The notes under the pieces: model-generated
Seen by the model: only the letters and a program-made list of their open reading frames with translations
Database searches by the model: none
What the model was told of the DNA's origin: nothing
Part shown: piece after piece, positions 49,541-59,718 of the stretch
How the letters are laid out: every line of letters begins with the position of its first letter
Numbering within the stretch: position 1 is the stretch's first letter
Position numbers and translations under genes: made by a program
Source of the DNA: Atopsyche davidsoni
Lineage: Eukaryota; Arthropoda; Insecta; Trichoptera; Hydrobiosidae
Reading direction: 5' to 3'
NCBI GenBank assembly: GCA_022113835.1
Contig: JAILWY010000002.1
Coordinates: forward strand, 6,798,501 to 6,862,500
DNA: 64,000 nucleotides

Positions 49541-50307
49541 TTCCTTATTCTAAAGGTTTTTTTTTTTTTTTCTAATAAATTTACTTTTAATATGATAGAT
49601 ATGTGTTTTTCCGATTTAATGGAGATTATTATGACCGATTGATTTAAGCATTTAGGTGTCCTTTTTAAAATTGGAAATAAAAGATTACACATAAACCTAC
49701 GGTAAAAGATTAGTTTAAAAATTAAATCAATTATTTTTTTAACAAACTTTGGTTTTGAAAAATCATAATTTTATCAAATTTATCAACATCTTCAAGACTT
49801 TATTTGACCTTGTAAAAGGACGAAAAATAAATAATAAAAAAATAGGTAAATATAAATTTTAATTTTTATAATATTCTGTAAATAAACCAGCTTTCAGCCC
49901 AGTAAAGTGATAATTAAATAAATGAAATAATAAAACGATTTCAATTTCCGAGTGAGATATTTCATTCGGTGTTTTGTATTTGAAACGTGTCATCATATTT
50001 TTTTAACTGTCGATTTATTTTTCTTTGTTGAATATTGTTTGTTTTACAGAATATTAAAAAAGCTTTAAAGTTCTCGCATATCTTTCAACCTGTGGAGTTG
50101 TCCACAAACAAATCGTCGGCAAACCATCGTTCATTATCGTCATCAAAAATTAGATCTGTCAGTAATTGAAAATATGCGTATAATTTACTGTGAAACCAAA
50201 CAGATAATAAACGAGCATTAATAAGTATTGCATATCTGTAGTTAAAAGCAACGTTATCAGTAGGTTAAGAGATAATCCAAATTATTAAAGTATAATTGTT
50301 CAATAAC

Positions 50308-51184
50308 CTGTTTTTTCCTCGTCAATAGAGCCGGTGTTCTTCAGCTGAATTAACAACTGCAGAAAGTCGTTCCTCACGATGCCGTTTTCCTCGCGGTATT
50401 GGATGGTGTTTTTCACGGTGTTGAGGAAGAATGAGTTTACATCCTCTCCTAGGATACTAGTTTTCAAGGCCTTGAGCACCCACGGCGCAAACATCATGCA
50501 CATTTGCAAAAACGACTGGAGACCAGATAGTTCGAAAATGCGCTTGCCCATTTTCCTAAATTCGGCATCAGGATTCTTGAAGCTGTTGCACTCGATGCCG
50601 AACGCGCAGGATCCGATGACGTCCGTGTTGAACTTTGCTAGTAGATCCTTAAGGTCTAACGAAGGGTTCTTCTCAATGCTATGCTCCAAATAGTCGACCA
50701 TCTCCAGCCCGCAATGCGCCACGGTCCCGAACATGTTGCGGATCCTGCTGGAGGTGAAGGTGGGAGTGAGCTTGTTGCGCAGATTCTTCCACTTTTCTCC
50801 GGTCAGGTTGAAAAGATGCGCCGAGAGAGGTTCATACTTGTCGTTCATCTTCGGATTGTGGTCAGAGAAATGAGTAAAATCCTTCACCAAAATAATTTTT
50901 ACAAGATCCAAGTCATTAATAACTAAAGTTTTTCGTTGCAGCATGAATACTCCAAAGAAAGGGTGTTGTTTATTCTGGTTATACAGATCATAAAACGTGT
51001 GACCAAAAGTGGTCGTTCTCAAGAAGAGACTTGTGGTGTTTCCTAGAGGGAAGCTCGGCTCCGGGCTGGGGACTCCTTTGTTTTTCCAGTACCGATAGAT
51101 CTGCCTCGACCAGACGTAGAAGCCCCCGACGAGAGCGACGATGCATATCAGCACATCCCACCAAAACGACACGAGTAGCACCAT
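50308..51184 (-). CDS. P450 variable first exon V2
   Basis: Intact 877-bp exon, 292 residues, starting MVLLVSFWWDVLICIVALVG, hinge SPEPSFPLGN, helix C WKNLR, ending DEEKT then donor GTTATT, phase 1. It is nearly identical to V3, and the ~170 bp 3' of its donor (about 50130-50307) match those 3' of V3 (about 48210-48386). Intronic flank and exon therefore duplicated together. Upstream sequence differs from V3-V5 and lacks the CRE, yet keeps an Inr and a perfect DPE. The ATG at 51184 matches relatives; an upstream in-frame Met at 51232 is ignored. Confidence 0.85.
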
Positions 51185-51267
51185 GGTAAGTAGCACACCA
51201 ACGCAATGTTTCACAAGGCTAACCGCAAACAACCTTCGTCACCGAGCAAATCACTGGAAGACCGATA

Positions 51268-51301
51268 CGTCTAGCCCGACGGACGCTCGCCACTCAACTG
51301 G
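51268..51301 (-). promoter_or_regulatory. Core promoter (Inr + DPE) of V2
   Basis: CCAGTT with A at 51299 (+1). AGACG at exactly +28 to +32 (51268-51272). No CRE at the position used by V3-V5. The predicted 5' UTR is 115 nt. Confidence 0.55.
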
Positions 51302-52270
51302 TGTTTGAAATTTGATCTTAGCCGAATCAACCTTCAGGATCAAAATTTCGTTGATCTTGGTCACGGTACATATTAAGTATATAAATAATAGTTACGTCGA
51401 TCGTTGTCAAAATCACTAGCCTTACTGACGTTTATTCAATTCTACTATCTAATATGATTAACGATTATCGCAGTGCCTCTTCACATATATTAGAAAAAAA
51501 AACGCTTATCAAACAAGTGATCATAAAATGTGTCTTTAAATATTACAATAATAATAGCCACACGAGTTATCAAAACAACACGTAGTTAAAATGAATATTT
51601 ATTTTGAAAGGAACATTTATATTATATTATACGGGAGATATCCTAATTCAGATAGACTGAATGGGGAGTTTAAATATCCCGTTAAAAAGCATCGGTGTCT
51701 AAATTAGGAAGAAGTGGGTGAGTAGATATTTTTTTTATTAATGTTTTCTAAATGCACGAAGACATTGATATTATTACATGCGGGCGACATTCAAGAAAAG
51801 TATTCAAAAAAAATACCTTACAATCCATACATTCATCAATTGCTGGCACTATATAATATAATTTGTATTTTTTTATACTGTGATAAATATGAAATATATA
51901 TATATATATATATTAGCACTGATAAAAAAGGAGTCAGTGACCTCAAAGCTTTTATATATTATCAAATTTTTTTTGACAAGATTTAACCTCTTGAGTTCAT
52001 GAGACTTGGTGAAAACAACGATATCTAAAACTTATAAAAAAAATTATTGATCAGAAAATATTGGCGTTAAACATAGGCATTTTGATTCATTAGGATTCAT
52101 CAAAGTTATAATTGGTAAATATACTATAACTCAAAATTATCGTATGTAATATAAAAAATACACAGCATACACACAAATGTATCATTGAAATATTTAGGGT
52201 CGTGGTCGTTAACCAGTTTAAGGTAAGTTCAAGGAGAGTTAATTGGGATTATAACAATAAGTTTCCTTAC
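51302..52270. other. Spacer between V1 and V2
   Basis: AT-rich, with a (TA)n tract at about 51895-51915. No P450 exon 2-4 found. Confidence 0.55.
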
Positions 52271-53149
52271 CCAAAATCTCATCATCGATACATCCTTTAT
52301 CCTTTATCTGCATCAGCAGTTGCAGGAAGTCATTGCGTACGATGTTGTTCTTCTCGCGGTACTCTATTGTGTCCTTCATCAGGTTGAAGAAGAAGTCAGT
52401 CACATCTCTTCCCAGCAGACTCCACTTAACGAAAAAACTCATTTTCGGTACGAACACTACCAAAAAATCCAGTATAGAAGTAATCAGATTCGGGTGGAAT
52501 ATTTTTGATCCCATCTTTCTGAACTTTGAATTGGGATTCAAGAAAGAGTTGCATTCAACCCCAAACGCGCAAGATCCTATAACATCCGTGCTGAACTTTT
52601 CCAGCAGGTCCTTGACGTTCGTTTCATCATATTGGTGGATGTTACTCTCGATGTACTCTTGCATTCCGGTGGCGCAGTCCCTGACAACTTCGAACATGTT
52701 CTTCATCTTGCTGGAGGTGAAGGTCGGCGTCAGCTTGACTCTCAGGTTCTTCCACTTTTCCCCGCGGGCGTTGAACAGATGCGCGGAGAACGGCTCATAT
52801 TTCTCGTCCAAACTATTCCAGTGATCAGTGAAGTGGTCGAAGTCTTTGAGAAGGATCATCTTGATCAGTTCTAGATCGTTCACCAGCACGGTGCTCCTCT
52901 GCACCATGTATATCCCTGCGAACGGTTGAGCTTTTGTCTTCTGGTAAAGATTTAAGAACCCCTCGCCGAAGCCTTTCTTTTCGTGAGAATATCTCCAATA
53001 TTGCCAAAAATCATATGCGGCTTGGGGCCTTTCACCCCTTTCCTTTCCCAATATTGAAGGGCGTACTGCAGCCATAGACACAAGCCACCGACCAATAAAC
53101 TAAACACCATGAACAAATCCCACCAAAATGATATCAAAATTAACGCCAT
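52271..53149 (-). pseudogene. P450 variable first exon V1, one-base frameshift
   Basis: The most distal exon 1 copy. It opens MALILISFWWDLFMVFSLLVG at 53149 and reads to about 52980 (FGNIGDILTKRK). The frame must then shift by one base near 52965-52985 to continue GFGEGFLNLYQKTKAQPFAG to the donor. The exon is 879 bp; 880 would restore phase. It ends DDEIL then GTAAGG, a good donor in the array's phase. Helix C WKNLR and FGVECNSFLNPNSKFRKMGS are present. It is more diverged than V2-V5. A lost base, a polymorphism or an assembly error are all possible. An Inr-like CAGTC lies near 53247. Confidence 0.75.
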
Positions 53150-53295
53150 GGCTGTTTATGAAACCTTTTTATTTATAATTGACGTCGATAACTTCAATAG
53201 ATAGCACAAAAATTATAGATCAACTCGTTCACGTTCTACGTAAGACTGGGCGAGTTAATATTAAAACTCTAAAATAAATATTGAAACAAGACACA

Positions 53296-53350
53296 AGCTG
53301 CGACACAACTGATAACTGAACAGTGATTAGCCAATAGCGTCCTCATATTT
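53296..53350. repeat. Partial copy of the AGCCAATAGC MITE family
   Basis: CTGCGACACAACTGATAACT and ATTAGCCAATAGCGTCCTCA match the left end of the family seen at 27370 and 45884. The right half is absent. Confidence 0.5.
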
Positions 53351-53426
53351 TGATATGTTTATCTTTATATATCGCAAATAAAAAAGCTACGGGTTTGTTA
53401 CTATCAGTTGTGATTTAGCAGCGTAA

Positions 53427-53529
53427 AGCGCCCCACACACGTACCAACAAATTGCCCTCGTTCAACAAATTGAACAATAGTGTAGCCATTTTTGTTGTAG
53501 GCAATTCGTTGGTACGTGTGTAGAGCGCT
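53427..53529. mobile_element. Short snap-back MITE-like element
   Basis: AGCGCCCCACACACGTACCA at 53427 onward is mirrored by GGTACGTGTGTAGAGCGCT ending at 53529. The arms are about 30 bp with a few mismatches, the spacer about 40 bp. No clear target duplication. Confidence 0.6.
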
Positions 53530-56280
53530 TAAGGCGCTAATTTTCAATATATAACAATCTGAAGCCATTAAAAAACAGAGAACCATGAACAGACTTGGTC
53601 GCTAATTTCCTCTTAGGAAAGGTACATGAGGAAGAAGAACCCATGAGCACCGAAACATTTATATTAAAATATTTATATTCAAAATTCACGAATACACTAT
53701 CATTTTATTCAAACAAAAATAACACAAAGCAAACGTTTTAAACACGTCAACTTATATTCAAATAAAAATTGGATTTCATATTGACAACGTTTGGGAGGTT
53801 GAGAGTATATTCAATGCTTCTTTAAAACCTTAAACCTTAAGTCACCCCTACCCCCCTAATTGTAGATAATCAAACCCATCATCGTTCCTCGCCCACAGAT
53901 ACTCCAGCTCCAGTCGGAGTTGCATCGCTATTCAGATAACACAAAATTTTCTGAAATTTTGGGCTAACCTTGAAAAAGATTGCAATAATTGAAATCAAAT
54001 AAATATTTATATGTTTACAAAAATCAAGCACTGAATAAGCACAAAAACCTTTTTTTTTTTTAAATAATAACATAATTTATTAACACTATTCTGTTTTTTG
54101 TTAGCATAAAATATTAATTTATGCTAAAAAAAAATAGCAATGGGCGATACCGGTTTACGTATACTTTTATATTTTATGTTTAAATTTTTTTTATGCGAAT
54201 TCATCTTGACTGCGCAGAAATCCGTAAAACTGGTTATCTAAATAACTAATCGTGATAAAACGTTTCGATTATGTCGCTTATTTTCAAGATATTACAATCT
54301 AATATAATAATAAATTTGAATTATATATTATCAGCTTTTATAACGAACACGTGTTTAAAGATAAGTTTTTAAAGATTTTTAAAACCAAAAATCAGCCATC
54401 CTAGTCGTAGATATTCGACCCCATCCTTTTTCAGCCGACCAATTGTTGGACACTAGTATATGACGTGAAATCACAGTTCTAGTTGCAAATCCAAATATTA
54501 CAATACAGGCAAAACAATAATCAAGCTTTGCTGACAAGACTATAAATTTATAATTTATAAAGACACCAAGAATATTTATTATTATTAATAATAAAAACCA
54601 CATGCATCGGGTCCCAAAATATGCACCGCCCGGGACTGCCGCTCCCATCGCGCCCCCTGAAATACGCTACTGTTTCTATATAATCTTTTTTATAATATCG
54701 CTTGGATATCGACTTAAAAAACATATTTAGTGCAAACAAAAAAACAAGTGGTAGGAGACAACCTTGTTACCGATAACAAGAAATTCATTTTATCACCTTT
54801 TTTTGTATTTTATCCAACGAAGGTAGAATTTTATTAACATACATATTTATATTCAAATTTTATTGCATCCGTTAGATCTAATGTCTTTTTTTTTACCTGC
54901 GATAAACACTATACCAAAAAACCAAAGTCAAGCATTCACTTATTTCTAATGTTTTTCATAGCTTAGCCCAAGTAGTCGCCAATTGGTTGCAGCGTGTACA
55001 GGCAGCATTTTACTTTGAGTTTTATAATAATATTTATAAGCGCAATAAACAAATTATCTGCTGTGGCAATTTGGTATTCAAGCCCGAGTGGGCGGGACGG
55101 GGCATGCTATGCATTACGCGCAGATGTTTTAAAGCTCACGGATCTATTTCTAAATCCATCGACATAAAACTGAACACAGCCGGCGAAACTTCAATTTCAA
55201 TCTGATAAATTAGTATGTTATGCGTCCAGTGGCGCAAACTTGTTATAAACCTCTTTGAGTAGTTATAACAAGCCTTTGCGCTGTGATATTTTTTCGCATT
55301 ATATTTAATATTTCAAAACACGTGTAAAAATGCACTTACACATCAAAATCATTTATAAAATATCTTTACATGAAAAGTATTTATCAAAATATTAACACAG
55401 GTAATTTAAAAAATAATTAAACCAATATCAAAGCATTCAACTTAAATATTCAGCAGGCAGAATATTAATCTAACATTAATGTTAAAAAATGGCACCGTCG
55501 TTTTCTGTGTTTCTTCCGTATTAACATACATGTATAAAACAACAATTTTTTTTTAATGATTATTAGTCTCGCGAATCATTCCAGTAAGAATAACCTCACG
55601 CCACTGGCATGAAAAGCGTCTGTCTACAATCACGTCGCCTATTCACCCAGTCGTCTCCTGAATCTCTGATGTAGATACTACCCACGCTAATATTACAAAA
55701 TAATAAAAAGTAAAAATAAAATGCACTTAGAACCAAAAGCGATACACCCACACCATGATGTCAACCCTTACTGTACTCGTGCAGCTACCTCTGTGACAAA
55801 ATAACGCGTATTTTATAAAAAATATAATATTTATTACAATACAGATACCTCTGATCTATTCTAAAACATTAAAACCTACTTATATAACCACATATTTTGT
55901 AAGAATGCTCCTATTTTCTCCCATTTTCTTTTGAGCTGTAGATGAATTATATCGATCCAAATAAACTTGATGAACCAAGACATAAATATTGTTTTCGGAT
56001 AATATCGTTCAAGCAAATCCCTTTTGCCAAACTATTAGGAATTAAAGAATAATACAAATAATTAGGTTTGCGTTTTACACCCATTTTAAATATAAATACA
56101 ACAACGAGATATCTTGGTTTAGTTTTGATATCAAAAAATTATCACAAGTCAAAAAACGTTAGACCATTAAAACAAACAAAAAGTAAGTACATTTGAAACT
56201 CGTTGGTATATTCACTGAAATATTTTTTTTTAAGATAAAATTAAAAAAACTTAAAATATAATTACAATGAAATTCGATTT
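53530..56280. other. Spacer between V1 and gene K
   Basis: About 2.7 kb without a recognised gene. Short open frames near 54380-54740 and 54990-55205 show no family resemblance. Confidence 0.55.
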
Positions 56281-58795
56281 TCATTTGATAGCTCTCTTCT
56301 TAAGTGTCAGGAAAACTCCACCCTCAGAGGAAAGAACTAAACTATTCTTGTAGTATTCCATTGGCACGAGCGTCTTAGCGCAGACGGACACTTCGTATTC
56401 TGCGAGGATGGAGACGAGCCCCAGCCTGGTCTGCATCATTCCGAATCTGCTTCCTAAAATACAAGAAATCGTATTAACATTTTATTTCTTACTTGTAATG
56501 AGCTACACAATTAAAAATATAGCACCGAAAAGAGTTTACATCTGAACCCAGTCACACACACACATCGATAACAGGGAAAACTAATTATAAATTATACACC
56601 AAAAAACAATGCCAATTAATTGTAAGCATGTAAACTATAATGACACACTACAGTGCTCCAGTTGTTTCATGCAATATAACCGTTGCAGCAAAATTTAAAG
56701 GGTTTGTCAGGTTTATCGTACCAATACAGATCCTCGGGCCTTCCCCGAAGGGGAGGTAAGAGAAGTGGTGTCTGGTGGCCTTGTTTTCAGGGGAGAACCT
56801 CTCCGGGTCAAACTTCTTGGGGTTGGGGAAGAACTTGGGGTCCATCTGTATTCCCCAGATGGGAATCATCACCGGCGTGTCCTTTTCAATGACGATGTCC
56901 GTTCCGGGCAGGGTATAATCTTTGGTGCACATTCTAAAGATGATCGAAAGAGGTGGATACTTCCTCAACGTTTCTAAAAATGTAAAAAAATAATATAGAT
57001 CTTAGTATTGCATATTGTGAATACCCAGACTTTATTTATATTGCATAATATATTTGATGTTCTAATTTAATTTTATAATTGTATGTAAACTCCATGAGCT
57101 GAAGACGTCGAAACCACAGGACGCCAATCTGAAGACAAGGCCAGTACCTTCGATGACCTTGGTGAGGTAGGTCATTTCCCCGAGAGCGTCATAAGTGATC
57201 TTCCCGTCGTGGCCGGCCAGCACCTCGTCCACCTCCTCGCGGAGGGCATCCTGGATGTCAGGGTTCAGCGCTAGCTCGTACAGCGCGAAGCTGGTCGTCG
57301 TGGAGGACGTCTCAAAGCCGGCGATGAAGAACACGAACACCTGCGCAGCCAACTGCTCCATCGTCAGCCGAGTCCCATCGTCTGCGAGAGCTTCTCCCTT
57401 TTCTGTTAGCGAACAATATATTCATTAGAACATAACAGCAACAGGCCCAGGATAGACATAAATTCAGTAAGATAGTCACCAAGCTTCACTGAAGAGAAGC
57501 ACCCGAGTAAGATAACAACAATAGCTAACTATTTATTTTTTCGTTTCTTGTTGTCTTTTAAGAAACATGACATACTCACCTGTTCTCTCGTAAGCCGCAC
57601 AAACGCTAAATTTTCGTCTGCGTGCACAACAGTAGTTATTTTAAATGCTACCTTGTCTTTGAAATTCAAGCAACGGTTTTATGTCAATTAAAATTATTTT
57701 AATTATATTTAGCAGACCACTTGTATTTTTAGCAAGGTCAATACGAGTTGTATTAATATAAAATCATGTACAAACATAACATTACCTACGATCAAAATAA
57801 ATATTAAAAATAAAGTCAGCTCGCTCCCTGTGTTTGTGTGAAAAATTTAAAAACTATAATGTTTATTCGTCTTATGTTAATTTTATAAAAAAGTTACAAC
57901 TTCGTTAAAAACAGGTACCTGTTTCATCGGAGACAGAACTTTGGTGCATCAGTTGGATCAGCAGCTGGAGGAAATCATTTCGCTTGATGGAATTCTTTTC
58001 GCGGTATTTCACCATATCGGACACCGTCCTCACGAAGAAATCATTGACTTCAGATCCTGCAATCTTTGTTCTATACTTCGTTATAATGTTAGGAAGAAAG
58101 AAATCAATTGTGAGTACTATTCTTTCACGAATGGTGGGTTCAAAGAACCTCTTCCCCATCTTCCGGAACTCGGCGTCTGGATTCTCGAAGCTGTTACAGT
58201 CGATACCAAAAGCACAGTTTCCGATGATGTCCGTATTTAGTTTCGCGTATATCTCTTTCACGTCGACAGTGCAGTCCTCCTTCACGGCGTCCGCCAGGTA
58301 CAGCTTCATCTCTTCCGAGCAGTTCGCAACAACTTCGAACATGTTCTTTATCTTGTTAGTAGTAAACGTGGGAGTCAACTTGGTCCTCAAGTTCTTCCAC
58401 TTCTCTCCGGTGGTGTTGAACAAGTGTCCAGCAATCGGTTCCGTCTCTTCGTCAAAGTGAAATCCATGGTCAGAAAAGTGAACAAAGTCCTTGACCAGAA
58501 CTCTCTTTATCAAATCAACATCGTTGATAACGAAAGTGGGTCTATGGACCATGAACACCCCAACATACGGATGCTCCTTGTTTTTTTCGTAAATTTTCCT
58601 GAAACTTTCTCCAATTTGACACTTCTTTGTAATTATATTCTTGACATTTCCAAAAGGCACGCGGGGCTCTGGACTGAAAATACCTTTATTTTTCCAGTAG
58701 TTATACCTGCGACGAAAGCAAACATACGCAAGAACCAAACCGATCACATTGACCAAAACTAAATCGAACCAAAAGCTAATTAACACGAACGCCAT
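56281..58795 (-). CDS. Cytochrome P450, CYP6-like (gene K)
   Basis: Exons 57919-58795, 57148-57402, 56722-56973 and 56281-56453 give 1557 nt, 518 residues, all introns phase 1, the same exon lengths as gene C. Exon 1 begins [19 protein letters not shown] and is closest to V7. Exons 2-4 ([49 protein letters not shown]) are closest to the array's constant exons. Intron 3 is also alike. It is therefore a duplicated, self-contained version of a V7-constant pairing. Its transcript ends before V1, so the V exons cannot splice into it in cis. It is a microsomal monooxygenase, substrate unknown. Intron 1 carries a LINE scrap near 57440-57500. Confidence 0.93.
57440..57510 (+). mobile_element. LINE fragment in intron 1 of gene K
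   Basis: Plus-strand frame [16 protein letters not shown] resembles the terminal block of LINE reverse-transcriptase proteins and the RLAQDRNIFMRI block at 10865. Very short, so tentative. Confidence 0.4.
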
Positions 58796-58895
58796 TGTAA
58801 CTGATTTTATTCAACGTGTATATTTATTAATCACAAATATTAAGCTTCTAGTTACTAATATGTGGCTAGCTCAACACATTTATATATCATCAATG

Positions 58896-58929
58896 CATGC
58901 TGCCATGGCCACCGTCATTGGCAAACTGA
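58896..58929 (-). promoter_or_regulatory. Core promoter (Inr + DPE) of gene K
   Basis: TCAGTT with A at 58927 (+1). GCATG at +28 to +32 (58896-58900) fits the degenerate DPE consensus. The region downstream of +1 is recognisably related to V7's. The predicted 5' UTR is 132 nt. Confidence 0.5.
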
Positions 58930-59718
58930 CATGCACTAAAAAGCTTATGCCATATCTCAAGCGCTCGCAGCGCAACCTCCCAGGCGTCAAACACACAAAC
59001 GCTGCCACTTCGAACATACTAAATTTTTATTACATTACCGTCTAATTAATCTATGATTAATATACAACTTCTTTAAAATTTAAATAAATTTAAAAAAAAA
59101 AAATTACTTAAACTTCTAATCACATCCGCAGGCATATTTTTTCAAGTACGCCGAGTATCCAGACCATGATTATTAAACAGATTCATCGTACGAGTACAAA
59201 CAAATATAACGTACAAAAAATTAAAACTTCATTAATACAGTCCCAAGTGTTTTCAAAAATGCTCTCTATGCCAGATACAATCCATAATCCGAGACTAATA
59301 GATGTTTCTGGAGTACGACGTCGGTGACAAAATCATTATTAAACAATAGAAAATATTACAAGTGCGGAGGCTAAACACCGTAAATCATATTTAAAGATAC
59401 AACGGTTATTAAATCAAATGCATACGCACGCCCTTTGCTTTGCTCCCCGCAGCTCACACCACTGAGCCGGTAATGTTGGTCGTTATTTCATACCCATACT
59501 CATACGTTTAATTATTAATCTCATATCTACGCCCTCACGCTAGACGCTGGTTTATCGGCTACTTGTACAGATGTACAATGCGTTTGACAGGACTGTATAA
59601 TTTGAGTATCACACAACACTCATTTCCCGTCAACAGCCGCGGTGTGCGGACGTGCATTGACAAAACGCACAACTGGAGTGTATTCTGTGATTTTGGCAGA
59701 ATAGCTTTGCGTTTAATT
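58930..59718. other. Divergent spacer between genes K and L
   Basis: Head-to-head intergenic region holding both promoters. An open frame extends upstream of gene L's start to 59563 but encodes no P450-like residues before 59719. No clear Inr was found for gene L. Confidence 0.5.

Noticed and set aside
34972..53149. V1-V7 as separate complete P450 genes whose exons 2-4 were lost by assembly collapse
   Set aside because: It would need seven independent collapses in spacers of only 0.9-2.4 kb. The same assembly resolves the very similar exons of C and K. It stays the main alternative to test with long reads.
59563..59718. Upstream in-frame Met at 59563 as the start of gene L
   Set aside because: The 52 extra residues have no resemblance to relatives and precede the membrane anchor. 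Exon 1 measured from 59719 is exactly 877 bp.
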